Positions 25,178 to 34,701 are shown, numbered from the stretch's first letter. The stretch: DNA of 64,000 bases from Burkholderia ubonensis (GCF_001718695.1 NZ_CP013422.1:930001-994000), one strand, 5' to 3'. The notes: generated by a model not told the origin, from the letters alone. Made by a program: numbers and translations.

Positions 25178-25570
25178 ATGCCACACATCGTCGTCGAGTA
25201 CACCGCGAACCTTCGCGACGACGCGCGCATCCCCGCGCTGCTGCGCACGATCAACGCGACGCTGATCGCGCAGGGCGGCGTGTTCCCGACGGGCGGCATC
25301 CGCTCGCGCGCGATCGAGCTGCACGACTTTTGCGTCGCGGACGGCACCGGGGACGATGCGTTCGTCCACGTGACGCTGAAGATCGGCGCGGGCCGCAGCG
25401 AGGAAGTGAAGAAGGCCACGTGCGACGCGCTGTTCGACGCGATCAACGCGCATTTCGCCGAGCTGTACGCGAAGCGCTATCTTGCGTTGTCGATGGAGCT
25501 GGTCGAGTTCAGCGAGAGCGGCTCGTACAAGCACAACAACATCCACGCTCGCTACAAGCGGGCCGGCTGA
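25178..25570 (+). CDS. hpaF: 5-carboxymethyl-2-hydroxymuconate delta-isomerase
   Basis: A 130-residue tautomerase-superfamily enzyme. The mature N-terminal Pro (second codon, '[12 protein letters not shown]') is the expected catalytic base, and '[18 protein letters not shown]' with '[13 protein letters not shown]' carries the other pocket residues. It converts the hydroxymuconate produced by HpaE to the oxo-ene tricarboxylate used by HpaG. The ATG at 25178 is preceded by AGGAG. The length is that of the trimeric CHMI family. Confidence 0.93.
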   Translation: MPHIVVEYTANLRDDARIPALLRTINATLIAQGGVFPTGGIRSRAIELHDFCVADGTGDDAFVHVTLKIGAGRSEEVKKATCDALFDAINAHFAELYAKRYLALSMELVEFSESGSYKHNNIHARYKRAG

Positions 25571-25590
25571 ACCCCCATCCTGATTCCACC

Positions 25591-26394
25591 ATGCTCGAAT
25601 CCGCCACCATCGACCAGCTCGCGCGGCGCCTGCACGACGCCGAACGCGAGCGCAAGCAGATCCGCCAGATCTCGCTCGACTATCCGGACATCACGATCGA
25701 CGACGCGTATGCGATCCAGCGCGCGTGGGTGAACGTGAAGCTCGCGGAGGGCCGCACGCTGAAGGGCCACAAGATCGGCCTCACGTCGAAGGCGATGCAG
25801 AACACGTCGCAGATCGACGAGCCCGACTACGGCGCGCTGCTCGACGACATGTTCTTCGAGGACGGCGGCACGATCCCGACCCAGCGCTTCATCGTGCCGC
25901 GCGTCGAGGTCGAGCTCGCGTTCGTGCTCGGCAAGCGCCTGAGCGGGCCGAACTGCACGATCTTCGACGTGTACGACGCGGTGGATTACGTGGTGCCCGC
26001 GCTCGAGATCATCGACGCGCGCAGCCAGTCGATCGACGCCGATACGCAGCGCCCGCGCAAGGTGTTCGACACGATCGCCGACAACGCGGCGAACGCCGGC
26101 GTCGTGATCGGCGGGCGGCCCGTGCGGCCGGCCGACGTCGACCTGCGCTGGGTCGCGGCGATCATGTCGCGCAACGGCGTGGTCGAGGAAACCGGCGTTG
26201 CGGCCGGCGTGCTGAACCATCCGGCCAACGGCGTCGTGTGGCTCGCGAACCGGCTCGCGCGCTTCGACGTCGCGCTGGAGCCCGGGCAGATCGTGCTCGG
26301 CGGGTCGTTTACGCGGCCGTGCGCGGCGCGCGCCGGCGACACGTTCAGCGTCGACTACGGTCCGCTCGGCACCATTCAATGCCATTTCGGGTGA
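25591..26394 (+). CDS. hpaH: 2-oxo-hept-4-ene-1,7-dioate hydratase
   Basis: A 267-residue hydratase that adds water to the decarboxylated intermediate, giving 4-hydroxy-2-oxoheptane-1,7-dioate. Family motifs: '[20 protein letters not shown]', '[12 protein letters not shown]', '[18 protein letters not shown]' (metal-binding acidic residues) and '[20 protein letters not shown]'. It is related to 2-oxopent-4-enoate hydratases (MhpD/XylJ), but the operon fixes the substrate. The start is 20 bp after hpaF. Confidence 0.94.
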   Translation: MLESATIDQLARRLHDAERERKQIRQISLDYPDITIDDAYAIQRAWVNVKLAEGRTLKGHKIGLTSKAMQNTSQIDEPDYGALLDDMFFEDGGTIPTQRFIVPRVEVELAFVLGKRLSGPNCTIFDVYDAVDYVVPALEIIDARSQSIDADTQRPRKVFDTIADNAANAGVVIGGRPVRPADVDLRWVAAIMSRNGVVEETGVAAGVLNHPANGVVWLANRLARFDVALEPGQIVLGGSFTRPCAARAGDTFSVDYGPLGTIQCHFG

Positions 26395-26400
26395 CGCGTG

Positions 26401-27207
26401 ATGCAGATGCCATCGAATCCCTTCAAGACCGCGCTCGCGCGCGGCGACGCGCAGATCGGGCTGTGGCTCGGTCTCGCCAGTCCGTACAGCGCCGAAGTCG
26501 TCGCGGGCGCCGGCTTCGACTGGCTGCTGATCGACGGCGAGCATGCGCCGAACACGGTGCCGACGATCCTCGCGCAATTGCAGGCGATCGCGCCGTATCC
26601 GTCGCATCCGGTCGTGCGCGTGCCGTGGAACGACCCGGTGATCGTCAAGCAGGTGCTCGATCTCGGCGCGCAGTCACTGCTCGTGCCGATGGTGCAGAGC
26701 GCGGCCGAGGCGCGCGCGGCAGTGGCGGCGACCCGCTATCCGCCGGAGGGCATCCGCGGCGTCGGCAGCGCGCTCGCGCGGGCGTCGCGCTGGAATCGCG
26801 TCGGCGACTACCTGCAGCGCGCGAACGGTGAAATGGCGGTGCTCGTGCAGGTCGAGACGCGTGCGGGGCTCGACGCGATCGACGCGATCGCGCGGGTGGA
26901 GGGCGTCGACGGCGTGTTCATCGGCCCCGCCGACCTCGCGGCGGATCTCGGGCATCTCGGCAATCCGGGGCATCCGGACGTGCAGGCGGCGATCGATCAT
27001 GCGATCCGCGCGATCAAGGCGGCCGGCAAGGCGCCGGGGATTCTCAGCGCCGATGAGGCGGCGGCGCGGCGGTATCTGGCAACGGGTGCGTTGTTCGTCG
27101 CGGTGGGGGTCGATACGACGTTGCTCGCGAGAAGCGCGGAGCGGTTGGCGTCGCAGTTCAAGGGGAAATCGGCCGACGCCGCGAAGCAGGGCGACGGCAC
27201 GTATTGA
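26401..27207 (+). CDS. hpaI: 4-hydroxy-2-oxoheptane-1,7-dioate aldolase
   Basis: A 268-residue class II metal-dependent aldolase of the HpcH/HpaI family, splitting the last intermediate to pyruvate and succinate semialdehyde. '[20 protein letters not shown]', '[13 protein letters not shown]', '[20 protein letters not shown]', '[20 protein letters not shown]' and '[15 protein letters not shown]' are all present, including the Glu and Asp metal ligands. ATG 26401 is used; GTG 26398 and ATG 26407 are alternatives. It is the last gene of the operon. No hpaBC monooxygenase or hpaX transporter follows. Confidence 0.95.
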   Translation: MQMPSNPFKTALARGDAQIGLWLGLASPYSAEVVAGAGFDWLLIDGEHAPNTVPTILAQLQAIAPYPSHPVVRVPWNDPVIVKQVLDLGAQSLLVPMVQSAAEARAAVAATRYPPEGIRGVGSALARASRWNRVGDYLQRANGEMAVLVQVETRAGLDAIDAIARVEGVDGVFIGPADLAADLGHLGNPGHPDVQAAIDHAIRAIKAAGKAPGILSADEAAARRYLATGALFVAVGVDTTLLARSAERLASQFKGKSADAAKQGDGTY

Positions 27208-27267
27208 AGGCGCGGCATATCGAATGCAGCCGCCATCGATGCGTGCATGTAAGCGCGCAATGACGCG

Positions 27268-28074
27268 CTACGCGGCGTCGCCCCGGTGTCCGTCGTGTCC
27301 AGTTTCCATATACCGCCCCGGCGTCGTCCCCAACGCGCGCCGGAACATGTCGATGAACGCGCTCACGTTGTCGTAGCCAAGGTCAAGCGCGATCGTCGTC
27401 ACCGGCACGCCGTCGGCCACCTTCTCCAACGCGCGCAGCAGCCGCGCCTGCTGACGCCACTGCGCGAACGTCAGCCCCGTTTCGGCGACGAAGCGGCGGC
27501 TCAGCGTGCGCGGCGCGATGCCCGCCCACGCTGCCCATTCCTCGAGGCGGCGGTTGTCCGCGAGATCGGCGCTCAACGCATCGGTGATCCGTCCGACCCG
27601 CGGATCGCGCGGGCGCGGCAGGCCGAGCGTGACCGGCGGCGATGCCGCGATCTCGTCGAGGATCACTTCCGCCACGCGCGTTTGCGCCGCGTCGAGTGCG
27701 CCGCCGCGCCAGCTTGCCGCGCGCCGTACCGCCTCGCGCAGCAGCGCGGAGGTGCGGATCGCGTGCGGCGCCTGCGGCAGCGATCCGCAGCGCGGTTCCG
27801 CGACGAACACGCTCCAGCCGGAGAACGGCCCGAACGAGCGCAGCGAATGCACGCAATGCGGCGGAATCCAGATTGCATGAACGGCCGGCACGACCCAGTC
27901 CTGGTCGTCGAGGCCGAGCGACAGCAGGCCCGTCAGCGCGCCGACCAGCTGGCCGCGCGCATGGCGATGCGGCGCGGTCACGCGCGCGTCGCGCTGCGTC
28001 AGCTCGGCAGCGGCGACGAACGGGCCGTCGGAAGAGCTCACGAGGCCGGCGGGAAGAAGCGGATCTGCAGGCAT
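27268..28074 (-). CDS. AraC-family regulator with N-terminal cupin domain
   Basis: A 268-residue regulator. The N-terminal half is a cupin-like sensor ('APHRHARGQLVGALTGLLSL', 'HAIWIPPHCVHSLR'). The C-terminal half holds two helix-turn-helix units: 'RRLEEWAAWAGIAPRTLSRR' (about 180-200) and 'VTTIALDLGYDNVSAFIDMF' (about 225-245). It is divergent from the small protein and quinone-oxidoreductase pair and probably controls them. It is not part of the hpa system, which has its own MarR regulator, though it lies only 60 bp after hpaI. Confidence 0.9.
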   Translation of the reverse strand: MPADPLLPAGLVSSSDGPFVAAAELTQRDARVTAPHRHARGQLVGALTGLLSLGLDDQDWVVPAVHAIWIPPHCVHSLRSFGPFSGWSVFVAEPRCGSLPQAPHAIRTSALLREAVRRAASWRGGALDAAQTRVAEVILDEIAASPPVTLGLPRPRDPRVGRITDALSADLADNRRLEEWAAWAGIAPRTLSRRFVAETGLTFAQWRQQARLLRALEKVADGVPVTTIALDLGYDNVSAFIDMFRRALGTTPGRYMETGHDGHRGDAA

Positions 28075-28084
28075 GGCTGGAATT

Positions 28085-28108
28085 CGGTATCGAATGGCAT
28101 TTATACCG
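28085..28108. promoter_or_regulatory. Inverted repeat between divergent AraC gene and its likely targets
   Basis: CGGTAT and ATACCG are separated by 12 bp in the 97-bp divergent spacer, the only symmetric element there. The arms are short, so this is tentative. Confidence 0.35.
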
Positions 28109-28171
28109 GAGTCCGGCCGTGTTCGCATCCCTACACTGAGTGCTCGTTCAACGCTTCAGGAGGGCCGCGCG

Positions 28172-28423
28172 ATGCGAGCCGACGAAATGCTTCCCGACCA
28201 CCTCAACCAGCTCGACCTCAACGGCACGACGATCCGCAAGGGCAGCGTGGGCGCCTTTCTCGCGAATGCGCGGGTGCTCACCGACCCGCATGCGGACGAG
28301 GCCGAGCGCTCCCGCGCGGCGGCCGATGCCGCCGACGTGCTGCCGGCGCTGCGTGCGCTCGGGCTGTTCGACGTGTTCGAGATCCGCGACGCCGCGTTGC
28401 GGGCGTGGGTCGACGCGCGGTGA
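28172..28423 (+). CDS. Small protein of unknown function, co-transcribed with the oxidoreductase
   Basis: An 83-residue, mostly helical, acidic cytosolic-looking protein. The start ATG follows CAGGAGGG. The N-terminal 'HLNQLDLNGTTIRKGSVGAF' and the Ala/Asp-rich helical rest show no family I recognise. The gene ends 27 bp before the oxidoreductase start and is divergent from the AraC regulator, so it forms a two-gene unit with the oxidoreductase. Confidence 0.75.
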   Translation: MRADEMLPDHLNQLDLNGTTIRKGSVGAFLANARVLTDPHADEAERSRAAADAADVLPALRALGLFDVFEIRDAALRAWVDAR

Positions 28424-28450
28424 TGGCGCGGGTCATCTGAAGGAGCACCC

Positions 28451-29416
28451 ATGAAAGCAGCAATCGTCAACGGGGCGGGCGAGCGCCCCGTTCATGCCGA
28501 GTTCGAATCGCCGCACGCGTTGCCCGGCCACCGGCTGGTCGACGTGACCGCGTCCGCACTGAGCCGGCTCGCGCAGGCCCGCGCGTCCGGTTCGCACTAT
28601 TCGTCGACGGGCGGCTTTCCGTTCGTCGCGGGCGTCGATGGCACGGGGCGCCTCGACGACGGGCAGCGCGTCTATTTCTTCGGCCCGCTCGCGCCGTTCG
28701 GCGCGATGGCCGAGCGCACGGTCGTGCCCGACGCGCAATGCGTGCCGCTGCCCGACACGCTCGACGACGTCACGGCCGCCGCGATCGCGATTCCGGGGAT
28801 GTCGTCATGGGCCGCGCTGACCGAGCGGGCGCGCGTCGCGGCCGGGGAGACCGTGCTGGTCAACGGCGCGACCGGCGCGTCCGGGCGGCTGGCCGTGCGG
28901 ATCGCAAAGCACCTGGGCGCGGCGAAGGTGATCGCCACCGGACGCAACGCGGCGGTGCTGGCGGCGTTGCAATCGGCGGGCGCGGACGCCGTGGTGTCGC
29001 TGCAGCAGGACGACGCGCATCTGGCGCGTGCGCTGGAGCCGCACTTCCGCGCGGGCGTCGACGTCGTGCTCGATTATCTGTGGGGCGCGAGCGCACGTGC
29101 GCTGCTGGTGACGGCGGCGAAGGCGACGCCGCAAGGCCGGCCGCTGCGCTTCGTGCAGATCGGCTCGATCGGCGGCGCGGAGGTGCCGCTGCCCGGCGCG
29201 GTGCTGCGCGCGACCGCGATCACGCTGATGGGCAGCGGGATCGGGAGCATTGCGCTGCCGCGCCTGCTGGACGCGGCGCGTGCGGTGTTCGACGCGGTCG
29301 AGCCGGCGCGCCTGCATATCGGCGTGCAAGCCGTCCCGCTGGCGGGTGTCGACCGGTATTGGGATGACGTGAACGCGCTCGTCCGTCCGGTGTTCGTGAT
29401 GCATAGGGACGCGTGA
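28451..29416 (+). CDS. Quinone oxidoreductase-like medium-chain dehydrogenase (zinc-independent)
   Basis: A 321-residue MDR-superfamily NADPH oxidoreductase. The N-terminal GroES-like domain includes 'SHYSSTGGFPFVAGVDGTGR'. The nucleotide-binding domain has 'GETVLVNGATGASGRLAVRI' and 'LGAAKVIATGRN'. The catalytic and structural zinc ligands of alcohol dehydrogenases are absent, pointing to the quinone/enoyl reductase branch. AAGGAG precedes the start. It lies in one unit with the 83-residue protein, likely under the divergent AraC regulator. A detoxification role is inferred from the family. Confidence 0.85.
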   Translation: MKAAIVNGAGERPVHAEFESPHALPGHRLVDVTASALSRLAQARASGSHYSSTGGFPFVAGVDGTGRLDDGQRVYFFGPLAPFGAMAERTVVPDAQCVPLPDTLDDVTAAAIAIPGMSSWAALTERARVAAGETVLVNGATGASGRLAVRIAKHLGAAKVIATGRNAAVLAALQSAGADAVVSLQQDDAHLARALEPHFRAGVDVVLDYLWGASARALLVTAAKATPQGRPLRFVQIGSIGGAEVPLPGAVLRATAITLMGSGIGSIALPRLLDAARAVFDAVEPARLHIGVQAVPLAGVDRYWDDVNALVRPVFVMHRDA

Positions 29417-29421
29417 CGAAG

Positions 29422-29461
29422 CGGCGCAGCCGGTTCGCGATGCTGCCGACCGGCTGCGCCG
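29422..29461. terminator. Perfect 13-bp hairpin between convergent genes
   Basis: CGGCGCAGCCGGT, 14-base loop, ACCGGCTGCGCCG. It lies between the stops of the rightward oxidoreductase and the leftward porin. No T-run on either side; position suggests a bidirectional transcription stop or 3'-end stabiliser. Confidence 0.55.
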
Positions 29462-29467
29462 TCATGC

Positions 29468-30559
29468 TCAGAACCGCTGCTGAATCCCCACCGTTGCTCC
29501 GACCTGCGTGGTGCCATACCCCGCGACATCACGCGACACGCCGACCTTCTGTCCGTGCTGCGCGATCGCGAAGCCGCCGGACGCGTACAGCACCGTGCGC
29601 TTGGACAGCGCGTAGTTGGCCCGCACCGAGACCAGCGTCGGATCGGCATCGGTGCCGCCCTTGATGTTCTGGTGATACACGGCCGCGATCAGCGAGAACG
29701 CCGGCGTGAACTGGTACGACCCGCCGACCCAGACCATGTCGCTCAACTGGCTCGCCGCCGCGGTGCGGAACGTGCGCTTGTAATTGCGGTAGCCGGCCAT
29801 CGTCTTCAGGTTGCCGAAGTCATAGCTCAGGCCCGCGTGGATGCCCTGGATGTAGTTCACGGGATCGGCCGGCGTGACGCTGTCCGCTGCGCCGTTCTGT
29901 CGGTCGAACGTGACGACCGCTGCAAACGGCCCCTTCTCGTAGCCGAGCGCGAAGTCGTACTTCGAGCTGGTCTTCACGCTGCCGGCCACGTTGCCGAACC
30001 CGTACATCGCGCCGAACTTGAAGCCGCCGAATTCGCCGTCGTAGCGGACCGCGTTCGACGAGCGCGAGAAGATGCCGTCCTTGCGTCCGCCGGTCGCCAT
30101 CGACGATGACGCCCACGAATAGTTTTGCGAGTAACCCATCGGGTCGAACGGCATCATATAGTCGTACGTGACGGTGAAGTTGCGGCCGAGAGTCAGCTCG
30201 CCCCATTTGCCTTTCAGGCCCACCGTCGCACGGCGCGCGAAAATCGAGTCGGGGCCGTCGTCGGACGCGCCGTTCGCGAGATCGATCCCGCTTTCGAGGC
30301 GGAACACGGCCTTCAGCCCGCCGCCGAGATCCTCGACGCCGCGCAGGCCCCAGCGCGACGTGTTCTTGTTGCCCGACTTCAACCTGAACGAATTGCCGCC
30401 GTCCGGTGCCGCGTGGTTCGTGTATTCGATGCCAGCGTCCATGATCCCGTAGATCGTGACCGACGACTGCGCGTGAGCGGCGGGGGCCGCGACGCACGCG
30501 GCGGCGGCCGATCCGGTTAGCACTACTGTGCGAAAGGAACGTGCTGCGCAAGACTTCAT
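29468..30559 (-). CDS. Gram-negative trimeric porin (OpcP/Omp32 type)
   Basis: A 363-residue outer-membrane porin. Signal peptide about residues 1-30, cleaved after 'APAAHA', giving mature 'QSSVTIYGIMDAGIEYT'. Porin marks are 'NTSRWGLRGVEDLGGGLKAV', 'VGLKGKWGELTLGRNF', and C-terminal Phe in 'TVGIQQRF' for Bam recognition. The start follows GGAGAC. It lies in the same direction 100 bp after an ABC transporter operon, separated by a 12-bp hairpin, so it may be a partner channel for that importer. Confidence 0.93.
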   Translation of the reverse strand: MKSCAARSFRTVVLTGSAAAACVAAPAAHAQSSVTIYGIMDAGIEYTNHAAPDGGNSFRLKSGNKNTSRWGLRGVEDLGGGLKAVFRLESGIDLANGASDDGPDSIFARRATVGLKGKWGELTLGRNFTVTYDYMMPFDPMGYSQNYSWASSSMATGGRKDGIFSRSSNAVRYDGEFGGFKFGAMYGFGNVAGSVKTSSKYDFALGYEKGPFAAVVTFDRQNGAADSVTPADPVNYIQGIHAGLSYDFGNLKTMAGYRNYKRTFRTAAASQLSDMVWVGGSYQFTPAFSLIAAVYHQNIKGGTDADPTLVSVRANYALSKRTVLYASGGFAIAQHGQKVGVSRDVAGYGTTQVGATVGIQQRF

Positions 30560-30614
30560 TGACGGTGTCTCCGTGGTTTTTGTAGGTGAGGGAAATCGTG
30601 GCGCGCGCGCGGCG

Positions 30615-30646
30615 CCTCGGCGGATGCCGGGCGACATCCGCCGAGG
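30615..30646 (-). terminator. Perfect 12-bp hairpin between ABC operon and porin
   Basis: CCTCGGCGGATG, loop CCGGGCGA, CATCCGCCGAGG. It lies 17 bp after the stop of the ATPase gene and about 55 bp before the porin start. Without a T-run it may be a partial terminator or an mRNA 3'-end stabiliser. Confidence 0.5.
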
Positions 30647-30662
30647 TTGGTCGCCGCGCGGG

Positions 30663-31730
30663 TCAGCCGGCCTTCGCGAACGCCCAGCAGTCGTTGGTCG
30701 GGAATTCGAGCCAGTGCTTGCCGGCCGCGCGCGGCACGTGGCCGAACGCACGTAGCCGCAGGTCGCCGCAGTGGAACAGGTATTCCCAGCGGTCGCCGAG
30801 ATACATCGACGTGACGAGGTCCGCCTGCAGCCGGTTCGCGCCGGGGCCGTCGGCGACCTGCACGCGTTCGAGGCGGATCACCGCCTGCGCATCCTGGCCG
30901 GGCGCGAGCGTGTCGCGGGCGAGCGCGCGCAGCTGCCAGCCGTCGCCGGCGAGCGTCACGCATTCGCCGTCGACCGCCGCGACGCGCGCGTCGATCCGAT
31001 TGTTGCTGCCCATGAATTCGGCCGTGTACAGCGAGCGCGGCGCACCATAGAGCTCCGCCGGCGTGCCTTCCTGTTCGATGCGGCCGTTGCGCAGCAGCAG
31101 GATGCGGTCGGACATCGCCATCGCCTCGGTCTGGTCGTGCGTCACGCAGAGCGCCGACAGCCCGAGCGACACGATCAGCTCGCGCAGCCACGCGCGCGCT
31201 TCCTCGCGCAGCTTCGCGTCGAGGTTCGACAGCGGCTCGTCGAGCAGGATCACGGGCGGGTTGTAGACGAGCGCGCGCGCGATCGCGACGCGCTGCTGCT
31301 GGCCGCCGGAAAGCTGGTGCGGATAGCGCTCGGCGAGATGCCCGAGGCCGAGCTGGTCGAGCGCGCTCTGCACGCGGCGCTTCTGCTCGGCAGGCGCCAC
31401 GCGGCGCAGCTTCAGCCCGTAGCCGACGTTGTCGGCGACGGTGCGGTGCGGCCACAGCGCGTACGACTGGAATACGAGCCCGAGCGAGCGCTGCTCGACC
31501 GGCAGGTCGACGCGTTGCGCGCCGTCGAAGAACACCCGGTCGTCGAGCTGGATGCGGCCGCCGGACGGCTGCTCGAGGCCCGCGACCGCGCGCAGCAGCG
31601 TGGTCTTGCCGCTGCCGGACGCGCCGAGCAGGCACACGACCTCGCCGGCCTTGAGTTCGAACGACACGCCCTTGAGGATCGGGTTCGCGCCGTAGCTCAG
31701 ATGCAGATCGTCGACGATGAGCTTATCCAT
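30663..31730 (-). CDS. ABC importer ATP-binding subunit (Fe3+/spermidine/organic-anion family)
   Basis: A 355-residue ATPase. Walker A 'GASGSGKTT' at 36-44, Q-loop 'LGLVFQSYALWPHRTVADNV', signature 'LSGGQQQRVAIARAL' (about 138) and Walker B 'VILLDEPLSNLDAKL', then a C-terminal TOBE-like domain of about 110 residues. This is the architecture of FbpC, PotA and ThiQ-type ATPases. It overlaps the permease stop by eight bases. The substrate is set by the binding protein and is not certain. Confidence 0.92.
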   Translation of the reverse strand: MDKLIVDDLHLSYGANPILKGVSFELKAGEVVCLLGASGSGKTTLLRAVAGLEQPSGGRIQLDDRVFFDGAQRVDLPVEQRSLGLVFQSYALWPHRTVADNVGYGLKLRRVAPAEQKRRVQSALDQLGLGHLAERYPHQLSGGQQQRVAIARALVYNPPVILLDEPLSNLDAKLREEARAWLRELIVSLGLSALCVTHDQTEAMAMSDRILLLRNGRIEQEGTPAELYGAPRSLYTAEFMGSNNRIDARVAAVDGECVTLAGDGWQLRALARDTLAPGQDAQAVIRLERVQVADGPGANRLQADLVTSMYLGDRWEYLFHCGDLRLRAFGHVPRAAGKHWLEFPTNDCWAFAKAG

Positions 31731-33495
31731 GAAGTTTCACTCCGAAGCGCAGGGCCACGCCGAGACCGGCGCCGACCATCGCGATGTTGATGACAGAGAG
31801 CGCGGCGACCTGGTCGACGGCGCCGGTCGCCCACAGCGACACGAGCAGCGCGCCGATCACTTCGGTGCCGGGCGACAGCAGGTAGACGGCGGTCGAGTAT
31901 TCGCGCTCGAAGATCATGAAGATCAGCAGCCACGCGGCGAGCAGGCCGAAGCGCACGAGCGGCAGCGTCACGTCGAGCGACACGCGAGCGCGCGTCGCGC
32001 CGACGCTGCGGCCGGCTTCCTCGAGCTCCGGCCCGACCTGCAGCAGCGCGCTCTGGATCAGGCGCATCCCGTACGCGAGCCACACGACCGTGTACGCGAT
32101 CCAGATGCTCCACATCGAGTTTTTCAGCTCGCGCAGCCCCGGCACGAACAGGAAGATCCACAGGAACGCGAGACCGGCGAGCAGGCCCGGCACCGCACGC
32201 GGCAGCAGCACGAGGTAGTCGAGCAGCTTCGTCGCCCAGTCGTGGCGGCGGTGGCCGGCGAACGCGACGAGCGAGTAGAAGCCGATCGCGATTGCGCCGC
32301 CGATCACGCCGATGCCGAGCGTGTTGACGATCGCGCGCACGAGGTTGTCCTGCTCGAACAGCTCGACGAAGTTCGCGAGCGTCAGCACCTCGGCGAGCGC
32401 GACGCCTTCGCCCCAGTTGGTCACGAACGCGCGCAGCACGATGCCGGAGATCGGCACGATCACGGTCAGCGCGAGCCACGCGGCGACGATCGCGAGCGCG
32501 ATCCAGCGCCACACGCCGAGCGGCAGCACGGTCGTGCGGCCGGCCTTGCCCTTCACGGTGACGAAGCGGTTCGCGGTCTTCAGCAGCCGGCGCTGCAGCA
32601 GCACGAGCGGGAACGTGATCGCGACGATGCACACCGCGACCGCGGCCATCAGGTGATACGACGGCACGCCGAGCTTGTTGGTCAGCTTGTACAGGTAGGT
32701 CGCGAGCACGAGGTGGCCTTCCGGGTCGCCGAGCACGAGCGGCAGCCCGAACACCTCGAAGCCGAGGAAGAACACCAGCACGCCGGCGAACAGCAGCGCG
32801 GGCATCGTCATCGGCAGGCTCACGTCGAGCGCGACGCGAAACGGCCGCGCGCCCGTCACGCGCGCCGCTTCCTCGACGTCGGAGCCGAGGTTGCGCAGCG
32901 CGGCCGACGAATACAGGTACACGTGCGGCACGTGCGTGAGGCCGACGATCAGCGTGATCGCGAAGATCGAATAGACGTTCCAGGGCACGGATGCGGCGCC
33001 GAACCATTCCTTGAACCACACCGAGTAGAAGCCGACCGGGCCGACCGCGACCACGTAGCCGAACGCGAGCACCATCGGCGACACGAACACCGGCGTGAGC
33101 AGGAGCGGCTCGAGCCAGCGGCGGCCGGGCAGGTCGGTGCGCACCATCAGGAACGCGAGGATGCCGCCGAGCGGGATCGAGATGAACAGCATTCCGCCGG
33201 CGATGATGAACGAGTTCTTCACGGCCGACCAGAAGTCGGGATCGCTGAAGATGAAGCGGAAGCCGTCGACGCCGAGCGTGCGGTTCGCGTCAAAGAACGG
33301 CGCGGACAGCAGGCTCTGGAACAGGATGAAGCCGAGCGGCAGCGCCACCGCGATGGTCAGCACCGCGATGACGATCCAGCGCAGCATGCCGGCGAGCGGC
33401 TGCAGGCCGTTGGCCGGGAGCGCGGGGATCGCGTCGCCGGGGCCGGTGGTGCGCGCAACGGCCGGCGTCGTTGCCCGTGTGCTGGTTGAAAGCAT
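31723..33495 (-). CDS. ABC importer permease with two fused membrane domains (FbpB/SfuB type)
   Basis: A 590-residue inner-membrane protein with about 12 helices, an internal duplication of two binding-protein-dependent permease domains. Each half has its EAA loop: 'EAARVTGARPFRVALDVSLP' near residue 200 and 'EEAGRSVGATRARVSLDVTL' near 480. Fused double permeases are typical for ferric-ion and related importers. It sits between the binding protein (about 120 bp upstream) and the ATPase. Confidence 0.92.
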   Translation of the reverse strand: MLSTSTRATTPAVARTTGPGDAIPALPANGLQPLAGMLRWIVIAVLTIAVALPLGFILFQSLLSAPFFDANRTLGVDGFRFIFSDPDFWSAVKNSFIIAGGMLFISIPLGGILAFLMVRTDLPGRRWLEPLLLTPVFVSPMVLAFGYVVAVGPVGFYSVWFKEWFGAASVPWNVYSIFAITLIVGLTHVPHVYLYSSAALRNLGSDVEEAARVTGARPFRVALDVSLPMTMPALLFAGVLVFFLGFEVFGLPLVLGDPEGHLVLATYLYKLTNKLGVPSYHLMAAVAVCIVAITFPLVLLQRRLLKTANRFVTVKGKAGRTTVLPLGVWRWIALAIVAAWLALTVIVPISGIVLRAFVTNWGEGVALAEVLTLANFVELFEQDNLVRAIVNTLGIGVIGGAIAIGFYSLVAFAGHRRHDWATKLLDYLVLLPRAVPGLLAGLAFLWIFLFVPGLRELKNSMWSIWIAYTVVWLAYGMRLIQSALLQVGPELEEAGRSVGATRARVSLDVTLPLVRFGLLAAWLLIFMIFEREYSTAVYLLSPGTEVIGALLVSLWATGAVDQVAALSVINIAMVGAGLGVALRFGVKLHG

Positions 33496-33612
33496 GAGTT
33501 CGCCCCTGCGGCCATCCGGATGGCCGCCTACGGAAAGTCGGTAACGGGAAGCGGCCGGCCCGCGGCATTTTCGGCGGGCGGCCGGGGCTCGGCGGGTCAG
33601 CGCATCAGCGGA

Positions 33613-34701
33613 TCAGCGCTTGATCGACTGCTGCCACTGCTTGAGGAACGCGAGGCGCTTCGACTGGTCGAGGTAGACGAGCAGGCCGGTGCCGATCTGG
33701 ATCGGCTTCAGCGAATCACCGAGCTCCTTCGTGAGGCTCGCGGCGGACGTCTCGCCCGTCACGTCCGCGCGGATCGCATACAGGTTCGCCTGGTTCGCGA
33801 TCAGCGTCTGGCCGCGCTGCGACAGCAGGTAGTCGACCCACAGCTTCGCGGCGTTCGGGCTCTTCGCCTTCTTCGAGATCGTCGCGAGGCGGCTCACGAC
33901 CTGCGTGTAGTCCTTCGGAAACACGTAGCCGATCGACTTGTCCTTCTTCGCCTTCGCGTATGCATACGAGCCGATGATGTTGTAGCCGACCAGGTTCTCG
34001 CCGGACGAGATCCGCTCCATCATCGCGCCGGTGCTCGACTGCAGCTTCGGGCCGGTCGCGCCCATCGCCTTCACGAGCTCCCACGTGACCTTCTCGTTCA
34101 GGTGCGCGTCCTGCGTGAGCGCATTGAAGCCGACGCCCGACTTCTCGATGTCGTAGGTCGTGACCTTGCCCTTGAACTTGTCCGGCTGCGCGGCGAGCAG
34201 CTTGATCAGGTCCGTGCGGGTCTTCGGCACTTCGCCGTCGGGAATCAGCCGCTTGTTGTAGACGATCGCGAGCGGCTCGAACGTCGTGCCGTACGCCTGC
34301 TTCTGGTATTGCGCCCATTGCGGCACGTGGGTGCTTTCGGGCGAATCGTACGACGCCATCAGGCCGTCGTTGACGAGCTTGACCTGCAGGTCCATCGCCG
34401 AGCTCCACAGCACGTCGGCGCTGGTGCCGTTCGCTGCGTTCTCGCTGATGTAGCGGTTGTACAGCTCGGTGCTGTTCATGTCGTTGTATTCGACCTTGAT
34501 CCCGTACAGGCTTTCGAAGTCCTTGATCAGCGGGCGCACGAGGCCCGTGTCGGTCGTCGAATAGACGATCAGCCTGCCTTCCTTCTTCGCGGCGTCGACG
34601 ACGCCCTGGTAGTTGCCCGGATATCCGGCCGGAACCTGCGCCCAGGCGGCGCCGGCGACGATCGACAGGATGGCGGCGAGGTGCTTCGGTGCGAACGGCA
34701 T
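33613..34701 (-). CDS. Periplasmic substrate-binding protein of the Fe3+-type ABC importer
   Basis: A 362-residue periplasmic protein. Signal peptide 1-21 ('AILSIVAGAAWA'). The body has the Fbp/AfuA-like start 'GVVDAAKKEGRLIVYSTTD', 'YNDMNSTELYNRYISENAA', and Tyr residues in 'IIGSYAYAKAKKDKSIGY' near where FbpA proteins bind ferric ion. GGAGGAAG precedes the start. The adjacent TctD/TctE-like sensor system, which in other bacteria responds to organic acids, makes a carboxylate or phosphonate ligand an alternative to iron. Confidence 0.85.
   Translation of the reverse strand: MPFAPKHLAAILSIVAGAAWAQVPAGYPGNYQGVVDAAKKEGRLIVYSTTDTGLVRPLIKDFESLYGIKVEYNDMNSTELYNRYISENAANGTSADVLWSSAMDLQVKLVNDGLMASYDSPESTHVPQWAQYQKQAYGTTFEPLAIVYNKRLIPDGEVPKTRTDLIKLLAAQPDKFKGKVTTYDIEKSGVGFNALTQDAHLNEKVTWELVKAMGATGPKLQSSTGAMMERISSGENLVGYNIIGSYAYAKAKKDKSIGYVFPKDYTQVVSRLATISKKAKSPNAAKLWVDYLLSQRGQTLIANQANLYAIRADVTGETSAASLTKELGDSLKPIQIGTGLLVYLDQSKRLAFLKQWQQSIKR

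Noticed and set aside
31717..33489. 590-codon frame antisense to the ABC permease gene
   Set aside because: Composition is Arg/His/Glu-rich low complexity. The opposite strand encodes a clear 12-helix permease with two EAA loops.
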